From NCBI RefSeq assembly GCF_947501425.1, contig NZ_CANMVN010000005.1, positions 1 to 64,000 on the forward strand: a DNA stretch of 64,000 bases, in the 5' to 3' direction. The notes beneath the pieces were generated by a model. The model worked only from the letters and a program-made list of their open reading frames with translations, ran no database searches and was not told where the DNA came from. Below are positions 23,673 through 32,771 of the stretch, piece after piece; the stretch's first letter is position 1; every line of letters begins with the position of its first letter. The stretch is from an uncultured Psychroserpens sp. GTDB lineage: Bacteria > Bacteroidota > Bacteroidia > Flavobacteriales > Flavobacteriaceae. Position numbers and translations under genes: made by a program.

Positions 23673-24503
23673 TTAAAAGTTACCTAAAGGTCGAAAAGAT
23701 TCGACACCAAACTTTTTAGCTTCTGCTCTAGCCTTTGGAGCTAACATTTTTAAATTATTTATTCTTGAATCATTAGAAGGGTGTGTGCTTAGAAATTCTG
23801 GTGGAGCTTGTCCGCCACTATTTGCTTTCATACGCTTCCACAATTCAGCAGCCTCATCAGGATTGTAACCAGCAATAGCCATAAGATAGATTCCTATTTC
23901 ATCAGATTGTGTTTCATGACTTCTGCTAAAAGGTAACATTACTCCTACCTGGCTTCCTACTCCATAGGCTTGATTGAAGATGTCTCTGGATTGTTGGTCT
24001 TTAATTGCAACATTCCCAGCAACTGCACCTAATTGTTGCAGCATTCCTGCACTCATACGTTGCTGACCATGATTTGCTAAAGCGTGAGCCACCTCATGAC
24101 CCATAATTGCTGCAATTCCGGTTTCGTTTTGAGCTATAGGTAAAATACCTGTGTAGAATACAATTTTGCCTCCTGGCATACACCATGCATTAACGGTTTT
24201 ATCATTTACCAAGTTATATTCCCATTGGTAATCATCCAGATAGCCTTGATGACCATTAGCGTTTAACCAACGTTCTGCTGCTACAGCAATACGCTGACCA
24301 ACTCGTTTGATCATTTCAGCATCAGCGGTTCCTGTAACTACATTGTTTTCTGTTAAAAACTGATCATATTGTGCGAAAGCTGTTGGAAACAGCTGAGAAT
24401 TAGGAACTAAGGCTAAGGTTTTTTTACCAGTAAAAGGATTAGTAGCACATGATAAAAACAGTGCTAAAACACCTATGGCTACTACTTTATTTTTAATACT
24501 CAT
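23673..24503 (-). CDS. M48-family zinc metalloprotease lipoprotein
   Basis: The 276-residue protein carries a lipobox (LALFLSC, Cys at about residue 19) and a periplasmic M48 domain. The zinc motif HEVAH with the following ALANHG is at about residue 140, and the third ligand is the Glu in SRSHETQSDEIGIYLM. The C-terminal block FLSTHPSNDSRINNL is typical of LoiP/YcaL-like and BepA-like proteases, which degrade misassembled outer membrane proteins. No TPR domain follows, so it is the short form rather than BepA. It is a single gene with its own terminator. Confidence 0.93.
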   Translation of the reverse strand: MSIKNKVVAIGVLALFLSCATNPFTGKKTLALVPNSQLFPTAFAQYDQFLTENNVVTGTADAEMIKRVGQRIAVAAERWLNANGHQGYLDDYQWEYNLVNDKTVNAWCMPGGKIVFYTGILPIAQNETGIAAIMGHEVAHALANHGQQRMSAGMLQQLGAVAGNVAIKDQQSRDIFNQAYGVGSQVGVMLPFSRSHETQSDEIGIYLMAIAGYNPDEAAELWKRMKANSGGQAPPEFLSTHPSNDSRINNLKMLAPKARAEAKKFGVESFRPLGNF

Positions 24504-24602
24504 GGTTTATAGATTTAATAGTGTTAGCTAAATTTACAAAAATCATTCTATTAAGTTTGACACAAACAATTAGAATTTTGTCACATTTCAAACGATAAAA
24601 AT

Positions 24603-27005
24603 TTATCCTTTTAAATGTAACTCGGTAAATTCTTTTTCAATAATCATTTTAGATACGCCATTATTAGTGACATGATCCAAAGGGATACTAACGTTGTCTA
24701 ATTGTATTTCCTTAATATCAAAAGGCAGACCATGAATTCTCAGTTCAAAGGTTTTGTATTCGGCATTGAATTTTCCTTCTTTATGCTGCTGAATAATCAA
24801 TTCTTCAGACTTTCCAACTAACTTGAATGTGCGATAACTATAACGCCCTTTTGTATAATCGTAGCCGTCATGAGCATCATCAAACAATTGAGAACGTTCT
24901 TTCCCTTTTTTATAATATACGTCTAGAATAACTGATTCGATCTTTTTCTCACCAACATACTGTTGTTTTGGGTACTTCGGAATGATAGCACCTTCCTTTA
25001 CAAAAATTGGCATACTATCAATATCGGCATCTACCCACATCTCTTTACCTCCTTTAACTATAGCATCTGTCCAGAAGTCATACCAATTTCCCCTTGGGAT
25101 ATACATACGACGTCCTTTAGCGTTAGGTTCCAGAACTGGACATGCCAGAATCTGATTTCCGAAGATAAATTCGTCAGTCCTATAATGGGTATGTACATCT
25201 TCCTGATCATAGAGTACCAGCGACTTTAATAATGGTGTGCCATCTTCGACATAATGCCAAAACGCGGTGTATAAATAAGGTAGCAATTCATAGCGGATTT
25301 CTATAAACTTACGTACAATGTCAGTAACATCTGTATCAAAAGCCCAAGGTTCTTGATCACCATGATCTCCTGAAGAGTGCACTCTAAAAAACGGATGAAA
25401 AATTCCTAACTGAATCCAACGCGTAAACAATTCGCCTTGTGGTTGCTCTGCAAATCCGCCAATATCACTTCCAGCAAAACTAAAACCAGACATCGCCATA
25501 CGTTGTGCCTGCACGTTGGCAATCCAAAGGTGCTCCCAATTGGCAACATTGTCACCTGTCCAAGTAGACGTATAACGCTGAGTACCTGAGTATGCTGCTC
25601 GTGTAATGACAAACGGACGCTTAGGATACGCAAACTTTTTTAAGCCTTGATAAGTAGCTCTTGCCATTTGCATTCCGTAGACATTATGAGCTTTTCTATG
25701 GCTACAAGGGTTACCATCATAATCATGACGCACATCATCAGGAAATGTTTTGTTTGGCACTTCCATCACAGCAGGCTCATTCATATCATTCCAAACTCCT
25801 TTGACACCAATGTCTTCTATAAGCTCTTTAAACAGTCCAGACCACCAGTCTCGTACTTCAGGTTTAGTAAAATCTGGGAAATAACATTCACCAGGCCACA
25901 CCTTTCCTTTCATGTAAGGACCGTCAGCACGTTTACAAAAATAATCTTTATCTAAAGCCTCTTTAAAAACCGAATATTCTTTATCGATCTTAATTCCCGG
26001 ATCAATAATGACTACGGTTTTAAAACCATCATCTGCCAGTTCCTTCACCATACGCTTTGGATCTGGGAAATACTCTTTGCTCCAGGTAAAACAGCGGAAA
26101 CCATCCATATAATCGATATCTAAATAAATGGCATCACATGGAATTTGAAGTTTTCGAAATGTTGATGTAATCTCCTTCACCTTGCTCTCAGGATAATAAC
26201 TCCATTTACATTGATGAAATCCTAAAGCCCATAATGGCGGTAGCAGGTGTGGTTTCCCTGTAAGATCTGTGTAACTCTCAACAACTTCAGTCATTTTAGG
26301 ACCATAAATGAAATAGTAGTTCATTTCTCCACCTTGAGCCCAGAAGCTGGTCACATTTCTTCGTTCTTGTGCGAAATCAAAAAAGGACCTGAACGAGTTA
26401 TCAAAGAAAATACCATAAGCTCTATTGTGATGAAGCCCTGTGTAGAATGGAATAGCCTTATATATGGGATCTGTATCTTTTCCGTAGGCATAAGAATCGG
26501 TTACCCAATTCTCATAGCGCTTTCCTTTTAAGTTAAGATGATTAGGCTTGTCTCCTAGTCCGAAATAACTCTCGCCATCATTAGACACCTTACTCATTTT
26601 TACAATATCGCCTCCATACTCGTAGCTCTCTTCCCAATGAAATCCAATTTCATCCTGATTGATAGCAAGTCCGTCTGCAGCATCAAATAACTGCACTTTT
26701 AAATTGTCTTTTGAAATATGACAGATCAGCCTTGACGTAGTGACTTTGTAATGTGTTTTGAGGTCTTCAATCTCCAAAAGGTTATACCCTGTGCTTGCAT
26801 ATTTGGTAATAGCGTAGGAGAAGTCGTTTTCAAACTTTCCTGTAGTACTGTATCTAAAACGCAATACACTATCTCTCAATACGGTCAACTGAAGTACAAC
26901 CTCATTTTCCGTTGTAAAATATAACGTATCAACGTCCTTCTTAAAATCTATTATTTTAGATGGAAATAAATTCCCTTTACTTTCTAATTCTGTATTTACA
27001 ATCAT
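24603..27005 (-). CDS. Glycoside hydrolase family 31 alpha-glucosidase
   Basis: An 800-residue cytoplasmic enzyme with no signal peptide. The catalytic signature GVWNDMNEPAVM (nucleophile Asp) is at about residue 408, the substrate block LHHNRAYGIFFDNSFRS precedes it, and GSDIGGFAEQPQGELFTRW (acid/base region) follows. GH31 enzymes release glucose from non-reducing ends of alpha-glucans. It is the last gene of the glucan cluster, 155 bases after glgB, so it may turn over glycogen or maltodextrin. The intergenic gap carries a motif that recurs upstream of glgE. Confidence 0.95.
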   Translation of the reverse strand: MIVNTELESKGNLFPSKIIDFKKDVDTLYFTTENEVVLQLTVLRDSVLRFRYSTTGKFENDFSYAITKYASTGYNLLEIEDLKTHYKVTTSRLICHISKDNLKVQLFDAADGLAINQDEIGFHWEESYEYGGDIVKMSKVSNDGESYFGLGDKPNHLNLKGKRYENWVTDSYAYGKDTDPIYKAIPFYTGLHHNRAYGIFFDNSFRSFFDFAQERRNVTSFWAQGGEMNYYFIYGPKMTEVVESYTDLTGKPHLLPPLWALGFHQCKWSYYPESKVKEITSTFRKLQIPCDAIYLDIDYMDGFRCFTWSKEYFPDPKRMVKELADDGFKTVVIIDPGIKIDKEYSVFKEALDKDYFCKRADGPYMKGKVWPGECYFPDFTKPEVRDWWSGLFKELIEDIGVKGVWNDMNEPAVMEVPNKTFPDDVRHDYDGNPCSHRKAHNVYGMQMARATYQGLKKFAYPKRPFVITRAAYSGTQRYTSTWTGDNVANWEHLWIANVQAQRMAMSGFSFAGSDIGGFAEQPQGELFTRWIQLGIFHPFFRVHSSGDHGDQEPWAFDTDVTDIVRKFIEIRYELLPYLYTAFWHYVEDGTPLLKSLVLYDQEDVHTHYRTDEFIFGNQILACPVLEPNAKGRRMYIPRGNWYDFWTDAIVKGGKEMWVDADIDSMPIFVKEGAIIPKYPKQQYVGEKKIESVILDVYYKKGKERSQLFDDAHDGYDYTKGRYSYRTFKLVGKSEELIIQQHKEGKFNAEYKTFELRIHGLPFDIKEIQLDNVSIPLDHVTNNGVSKMIIEKEFTELHLKG

Positions 27006-27090
27006 ATAGCATTCTTTATTACAAAAAGCATGTAAAAAAACGGAAAAAAACGGACGAAAAAAAGCATTGCAATTAGTTATTGCTATGATT

Positions 27091-27104
27091 TATCAACTAC
27101 AACG
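27091..27104 (-). promoter_or_regulatory. Shared motif upstream of the GH31 gene
   Basis: TATCAACTACAACG lies about 90 bases before the GH31 start; nearly the same string (one extra A) lies before glgE at 32726-32740. I saw no consensus promoter in this 155-base gap. Confidence 0.35.
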
Positions 27105-27160
27105 ATTTCGGTATTGTATTTTATGATAATCGGAAATTTAATCCTATTTGATTTTATATT

Positions 27161-29068
27161 TTACACATACCTAAAAGTTACCATACCCAAAGGAGGAATG
27201 GTTATCTCTACAGAATGGTCTCTAAATTGCCATGATGTTTTTTCTGAAGTAAGCTGCTTATTTTTATAATCGCCGGTACCAAAGAATGTTTTAAGATCAC
27301 TATTGAATACTTCTTTAAGTTTTCCTTTCTTCGGAAGTCCGATACGATAGTTCTCTCTCGCCATTGGTGTCATATTGCAAGCTACAATAAGATCATCTTT
27401 TCGCTTCTCTCCTTTTCTGATGTAGACTAATACTGAATTTTCAGCATCGTTGTAATCGATCCACTCAAAACCTTCAGCAGAAAATTGTTTTTCGTGTAAG
27501 GCTGGCTCAGATCTGTAGAGTGTATTTAAGGCTTTTAGTAATTGCTGAACACCTTTATGTGGAGCGTACTCTAACAAGTGCCAATCCAGACTTTGTTGAA
27601 AATTCCATTCTTCACTTTGCCCGAATTCTGCACCTTGAAACAATAAATTTGTTCCAGGATGCGTAAACATGTAACTATATAATAATCTCAAGTTGGCAAA
27701 TCGTTGCCATTCATCACCTGGCATTCTACCTAAAATTGAGTGCTTACCATACACAACCTCATCATGACTTAAAGGCAGCATGAAATTTTCGGTAAAGGCA
27801 TAGGTCATTGAAAATGTAAGATCGTTTTGATGATGCTTTCTATAGATAGGTTCTTTAGCAAAATACTGAAGTGTATCATGCATCCAACCCATCATCCATT
27901 TCATACCAAAACCTAAACCACCTAGAAATGTAGGTTTGGATACCATTGGAAACGAGGTGGACTCCTCAGCTATGGTTTGCACATCTGGAAACATAGTATA
28001 TACTGCTTCATTCATTTCTCTCAAGAACGCCATGGCTTCTAAATTCTCGCGACCACCATACATATTAGGTTCCCACTCTCCATCATCTCTACTATAATCT
28101 AAAAATAGCATTGATGCTACAGCATCAACACGTAAGCCATCAGCATGATATTGGTCTAACCAGAAAATAGCGTTACTAATCAAAAATGACTTTACTTCAT
28201 TTCTTCCGTAGTTAAAGATTAAACTCTTCCAATCTGGATGATAACCTTTGCGTTTATCAGGATGTTCATATAAATGAGAGCCATCAAAAAAACCTAGTCC
28301 GTGAGCATCCTCAGGAAAATGAGAAGGCACCCAATCCAAGATAATTCCTATATCGCTTTGATGTAATTTATCTACAAGTAGTTTAAACTCTTCAGGATAA
28401 CCAAAGCGTGATGTTGGAGCAAAATACCCTGTAAGTTGGTAGCCCCAACTTGGGTCGTATGGATATTCCATTACTGGCATGAGTTCGACATGCGTAAAAT
28501 TCATCTCTTTAAGATACGTTACAAGATCATCTGCTAACTCTTCATAAGTTAAAAAACGGTTCTCTTCCAATTTTCGTTTCCATGATCCTAAGTGAACTTC
28601 ATATACTGAAAAAGGTGCATTTAAAGCATTGTTCTTTTTTCGCTTTTTCATCCATTTCGCATCTTTCCATTTGTAAGGCTCATCCCAGACAATAGATGCT
28701 GTTTTAGGCGGATGTTCACAACGGCGTGCATAGGGATCTGCTTTTTCAGTCTTGATATCGCTATTATGACTTTGAATTTTATATTTATATGTGCTTCCTT
28801 TTCCTGCGCCTGGTATAAATCCTTCCCAAATGCCACTTTCGTCCCATCGTACATTTAATCGGTGTTCACCTTCAACCCAAAAATTGAAATCTCCTATAAC
28901 AGAGACCATTTTTGCACTAGGTGCCCAAACTGCAAAATAAGTACCTTCCACACCATTGAGGGTCATGATGTGAGAACCCATTTTTTCGTATAATTTATAA
29001 TGTTTCCCTGCTTTAAAGAGATCGATATCAAAATCTGTAAAGAGACTGTGTGCAATTACTTCTGCCAT
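27161..29068 (-). CDS. glgB: 1,4-alpha-glucan branching enzyme
   Basis: GlgB makes alpha-1,6 branches in glycogen-like glucan. The 635-residue protein has a CBM48 N-terminal domain (GTYFAVWAPSAKMVSVIGDFN) and a GH13 catalytic domain with WGYQLTGYFAPTSRFG, the nucleophile in GLRVDAVASMLFLDY, the acid/base Glu in TIAEESTSFP and the third acidic residue in PLSHDEVVYGK. It is shorter than E. coli GlgB (728), lacking the first N-terminal module, as is common. It starts 3 bases after the maltokinase gene, so it shares a transcript with it and glgE. Confidence 0.97.
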   Translation of the reverse strand: MAEVIAHSLFTDFDIDLFKAGKHYKLYEKMGSHIMTLNGVEGTYFAVWAPSAKMVSVIGDFNFWVEGEHRLNVRWDESGIWEGFIPGAGKGSTYKYKIQSHNSDIKTEKADPYARRCEHPPKTASIVWDEPYKWKDAKWMKKRKKNNALNAPFSVYEVHLGSWKRKLEENRFLTYEELADDLVTYLKEMNFTHVELMPVMEYPYDPSWGYQLTGYFAPTSRFGYPEEFKLLVDKLHQSDIGIILDWVPSHFPEDAHGLGFFDGSHLYEHPDKRKGYHPDWKSLIFNYGRNEVKSFLISNAIFWLDQYHADGLRVDAVASMLFLDYSRDDGEWEPNMYGGRENLEAMAFLREMNEAVYTMFPDVQTIAEESTSFPMVSKPTFLGGLGFGMKWMMGWMHDTLQYFAKEPIYRKHHQNDLTFSMTYAFTENFMLPLSHDEVVYGKHSILGRMPGDEWQRFANLRLLYSYMFTHPGTNLLFQGAEFGQSEEWNFQQSLDWHLLEYAPHKGVQQLLKALNTLYRSEPALHEKQFSAEGFEWIDYNDAENSVLVYIRKGEKRKDDLIVACNMTPMARENYRIGLPKKGKLKEVFNSDLKTFFGTGDYKNKQLTSEKTSWQFRDHSVEITIPPLGMVTFRYV

Positions 29069-29071
29069 AAA

Positions 29072-30703
29072 CTAATCATTAATGATATTTGAAATTCCTT
29101 TTAAAGGAATAACTGCCCAACGCGGACGAGAATTAAGCTCGTAGCCTAATTCATATACTGCTTTTTCAAGCATGGCATATTTCAGTAAAAAAATACGCTC
29201 TTGATTGTAACCAATGTTCAAATTGGCATCTTGAATTTTTAAGATATAAGTGCCTAAAAAGACACCTTTAAGGTATTGGTATAGTATTTCTCCAGCTTCA
29301 AAAAGTTCATGCTGCTCGTGTTTGTAAAGATCGATATTATTAAAAATTGTTGCATAAATTGCATAATGAAACGATCTAAACAATCCTGCAACATCTTTTA
29401 ATGGCGGTTGTTTTACTTTTCGATCTCGAATAGTACTTTCAGGCTCTCCTTCAAAATCCAGAATATAGAAATCGTCATCTTTTACCAAAACCTGTCCCAA
29501 GTGGTAATCGCCATGAACTCTAATACGTTCTCCCTTTAATTTTGTCCAATCAAAATTGACAAAGCGTTTTCTGATTTCATTTTTCTTATCGAGAAATTCA
29601 TGCGCAAGTTCTAAGGCCAATCCGTCTAATTTATGCAAACTATTCTCAATAGTATTCAACCTATTCTGAAATTGATATAGTAATCTGTTTTTTAACCAAA
29701 CTGTATAATCGCCATTAAAATGTGTAGGTGTAAAGGCTGTATCTTCAAATTCACTACCTAAAGCAATATGCATTTCTGCAGTTCTTTTAGCTAGGGTTTG
29801 AACTTTATTAAACACATTAAGACCAACCCAATCTATGATTTGAGGCGGTACATCGGTGATTTGTAATCTTCCAAAATCTTCAGTTTCTGGAAGTTTTGAA
29901 ATATCAATATTCTTGTATTCAAGATTTGAAAATACTTTATGAAACTCTTTGAGCATATATTCCCAAGCATCACCTTCATTTTCAACCATCTCCTGCATCA
30001 AACCAATAGTGATATTAGTATTTTCCTGATCTTTAATCTGAACACTTCCCAAGTAAGCAGGTGTGTTTTTAAAATCCTTTTTTTCTGATAAAAAACGGCT
30101 CATCTCATAATCTGGATTACGATCGGCATAAATTCTTCGGAAGAACTTTAGAACGTATTTTTCATTATAAACTATAGAGGTATTACTTTGCTCCATTCCC
30201 ATAAACCGTGAGGATTCATATTTGCAATCTTTAAATAAATCGCTTTTATGATATCGAACTCGTGTTTTATCTTTAGGAAGCGCAGTTAAAATACGTTCAA
30301 AAACTACTTTTCTAAAAGCCTCCAAATTAATCGCATCTATTATAAAGCCTTCTTGATCTTGGATGCTAATAGGTAATATTCTGTCATCTTTAGCAAAGCT
30401 CTCATCAGAGACAAATGCAATTGGTAAAAAATAATGTTGGTAAAAAGCTTCAACGAAATTGACCTCTAAAATCAATCCATAGTAGACTTCATCATGTTGT
30501 TGTATTCTAAAATATTCAGCCAGTTCTATGTACTTAAGCTTACTGGCTTTTCCACCATACCAACGTTGCTTAATAATATAATGCTCTAAAACATCAGAAA
30601 GAAACACTTTGATAAACTCATTGTTCTCAAGTAGTTCTTCCCATTTATCATTAAAGTTATAGGGAGGATTCAATGCAGTTGATGATGTTACTTTTTTTGC
30701 CAT
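29072..30703 (-). CDS. Maltokinase (Pep2/Mak-like)
   Basis: This 543-residue protein has an APH-like kinase fold. The catalytic motifs are IRVHGDYHLGQVLV (Brenner loop) and YILDFEGEPE (metal-binding DFE), with IKQRWYGGKASK at the N-terminal cap typical of bacterial maltokinases. Maltokinases make maltose-1-phosphate from maltose and ATP, the donor for GlgE. It starts at the base right after the glgE stop codon and is followed 3 bases later by glgB. In many organisms this domain is fused to or paired with TreS; here no treS is present in the window, so its maltose must come from elsewhere, for example from glucan breakdown. Confidence 0.92.
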   Translation of the reverse strand: MAKKVTSSTALNPPYNFNDKWEELLENNEFIKVFLSDVLEHYIIKQRWYGGKASKLKYIELAEYFRIQQHDEVYYGLILEVNFVEAFYQHYFLPIAFVSDESFAKDDRILPISIQDQEGFIIDAINLEAFRKVVFERILTALPKDKTRVRYHKSDLFKDCKYESSRFMGMEQSNTSIVYNEKYVLKFFRRIYADRNPDYEMSRFLSEKKDFKNTPAYLGSVQIKDQENTNITIGLMQEMVENEGDAWEYMLKEFHKVFSNLEYKNIDISKLPETEDFGRLQITDVPPQIIDWVGLNVFNKVQTLAKRTAEMHIALGSEFEDTAFTPTHFNGDYTVWLKNRLLYQFQNRLNTIENSLHKLDGLALELAHEFLDKKNEIRKRFVNFDWTKLKGERIRVHGDYHLGQVLVKDDDFYILDFEGEPESTIRDRKVKQPPLKDVAGLFRSFHYAIYATIFNNIDLYKHEQHELFEAGEILYQYLKGVFLGTYILKIQDANLNIGYNQERIFLLKYAMLEKAVYELGYELNSRPRWAVIPLKGISNIIND

Positions 30704-32641
30704 TTATTTATTAATACTAAATATATGAAATGGTAAGGTTGGATGCAACTCTACAAAATTCCATTCACTATGCCAATTATAACTACTTCCAGTTACCAGA
30801 TCTTCAACACGAACCTGCTGTCCATTATGAATCCCTAAATCCTGTAAAGGTAATTGTACATTGCCTTGTTGTGCATAATACTGATCTAAACTAATAATGA
30901 TCAATAATTCATTAGTTTTATCCTGATTCCATTTGTAGAATGCCAATAGGTTGTCATTTTCAATATGACAGAACTTGATATTGTTAGTTTGCTGTAAGGC
31001 TTCGTTGTTATGCCTGATGGCATTAATCTTAGATATTAATAACGTCAGTTTATTTTCCTTGAACCAATCGTAGTGTTTGATCTGAAATTTCTCCGACATG
31101 TAATACTCTTCTTTTCCAGGAATAGCTTCACTTATCATCTGCTCAAATACTGGTCCGTAAATTCCAATACTGGAACTTAAAGTAGCAGCTAGTGCATAAC
31201 GCTGAAGGTATTTAGACTCATTAGCGCCTTGCAAATGAAACGGATTAATATCAGGTGTATTAGGCCAGAAATTAGGTTGCATATACTCACGCTGATCAGT
31301 TTGAGTGAGCTCATTCATGTATTGTATAAGTTCATGCTTATTATCTCTCCATGTAAAATAGGTGTATGATTGAGAGTAGCCCTCTTTAGCTAAACGCTGC
31401 ATCACTTTAGGTTTTGTAAATGCTTCAGCTAAAAAGATCACATCAGGATGTTGCTTTTTGACTTCGGAAATGAGCCAGTTCCAGAAATAATAAGGCTTAG
31501 TATGAGGATTATCAACACGGAAGACGTGAATTCCGCAATCTATCCAATACAGCATAGTATCCAAGCACTCTTTCCAAAGGTTTTTATAATCTTTACTTTC
31601 CCAATAGATTGGTAAAATATCCTGATACTTCTTTGGAGGGTTTTCAGCATACTGAACAGTTCCGTCGGGACGCCATTTAAACCAGTCTGGGTGTGATGTA
31701 ACCCAGGGATGGTCTGGAGCAGCTTGTAAAGCATAATCCATAGCGATCTCAATATTAAATTCCTTAGCTTTTTTAATCAAACGCTTAAAATCTGAAACAG
31801 ATCCCAATTGTGGATGTAAATCTTTATGTCCACCATCTTTTGAACCAATTCCCCATGCAGATCCTACATCACCTTCTTTGGCTTCGGTTGTATTATTTTT
31901 GCCTTTTCTATTCACCTCTCCTATAGGATGTACAGGAGGGAAATATAAGGTATCAAATCCCATTTGTGCTACACGCGGCAACAAACGTTCACAATCTTTA
32001 AACGTACCGTGTTGTCCTTCAACTTCAGAAGCTGATCGCGGAAAAAACTCATACCATGTACTAAATCTTGCCTTTTTTCTATCCACGTAAACCTGAAGAT
32101 CTTGTGTTTCATTAACTAAGAGCTTTTCAGGATACTTGACAAATATGGCATGTAACTTTTGGCTTACAGCCTGACTGATAGCTTCGTCATAGGCTTTTTC
32201 ATTTTCAAAGTTAGTGATACAATTGTTTAAAAATTCTTTCTCAGTGCTATCAACTTTCTTTAACAAAGTCTTTAAGTAAGTTACACCTTCCAATAACTCA
32301 GATTTTACATGTTGATTGTCATCAATCTTACGCTCTATACCATGTTGCCAATTAAGCGCATAATCTACCCATCCTTGAACTTTATACGTATAAAATCCTT
32401 GTTTATTGACTGTGAAAGAAGATTTCCATTCATCATTTTCAATATGGTGCATTCTTGCTTCACTCCATTTTCGCTCTTTTTCATGCTTATACAATACAGA
32501 AGCTGCGATGACATCATGACCATCAACAAGCACATGAGCATCAATATTTACTATTTCGTTTACAATTCGTTTAATAAAAAATTCTCCGCAGTTAATTTGT
32601 GGGGAAACTGCATCAATGACAACACGTTTTTGATTTTGCAT
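30704..32641 (-). CDS. glgE: Alpha-1,4-glucan:maltose-1-phosphate maltosyltransferase
   Basis: GlgE transfers maltose from maltose-1-phosphate to the end of an alpha-1,4 glucan. The 645 residues begin with the family N-terminal domain (RVVIDAVSPQINCGEFFIKR), then a GH13_3 barrel: WYEFFPRSASEVEGQHGT, FDTLYFPPVHPIGEVNRKG, the nucleophile Asp in FRVDNPHTKPYYFWNW, the Glu in FLAEAFTKPKVM and WPNTPDINPFHLQ. The RVDNPHTKP and FPRS blocks separate GlgE from ordinary amylases. It is preceded by 130 bases without a gene that carry a palindrome, and it leads a tight glgE-mak-glgB run. Confidence 0.96.
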   Translation of the reverse strand: MQNQKRVVIDAVSPQINCGEFFIKRIVNEIVNIDAHVLVDGHDVIAASVLYKHEKERKWSEARMHHIENDEWKSSFTVNKQGFYTYKVQGWVDYALNWQHGIERKIDDNQHVKSELLEGVTYLKTLLKKVDSTEKEFLNNCITNFENEKAYDEAISQAVSQKLHAIFVKYPEKLLVNETQDLQVYVDRKKARFSTWYEFFPRSASEVEGQHGTFKDCERLLPRVAQMGFDTLYFPPVHPIGEVNRKGKNNTTEAKEGDVGSAWGIGSKDGGHKDLHPQLGSVSDFKRLIKKAKEFNIEIAMDYALQAAPDHPWVTSHPDWFKWRPDGTVQYAENPPKKYQDILPIYWESKDYKNLWKECLDTMLYWIDCGIHVFRVDNPHTKPYYFWNWLISEVKKQHPDVIFLAEAFTKPKVMQRLAKEGYSQSYTYFTWRDNKHELIQYMNELTQTDQREYMQPNFWPNTPDINPFHLQGANESKYLQRYALAATLSSSIGIYGPVFEQMISEAIPGKEEYYMSEKFQIKHYDWFKENKLTLLISKINAIRHNNEALQQTNNIKFCHIENDNLLAFYKWNQDKTNELLIIISLDQYYAQQGNVQLPLQDLGIHNGQQVRVEDLVTGSSYNWHSEWNFVELHPTLPFHIFSINK

Positions 32642-32725
32642 TTTGTTGGTTAATTGTACATTAAGGCTGTGAAATTAATAAAATTACCCTCAATTTTAAT
32701 GAATAAATTAAGAATATACTATAAT

Positions 32726-32745
32726 TATCAAACTACAACGTTTGA
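32726..32745 (-). promoter_or_regulatory. Palindromic motif upstream of glgE
   Basis: TCAAAC (32728-32733), six bases, GTTTGA (32740-32745) form a perfect inverted repeat about 90 bases before the glgE start. The enclosing TATCAAACTACAACG recurs, without one A, before the GH31 gene. Candidate operator for the glucan cluster. Confidence 0.45.
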
Positions 32746-32771
32746 AAAGAATCCTCTCAAAAATAATAGCT

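Noticed and set aside
25406-25633. 75-codon frame inside the GH31 gene
   Set aside because: Same-strand alternate frame of a gene with intact catalytic motifs; no domain signature of its own.
28648-28854. 68-codon frame inside glgB
   Set aside because: Alternate frame of the branching enzyme gene; glgB itself is uninterrupted.
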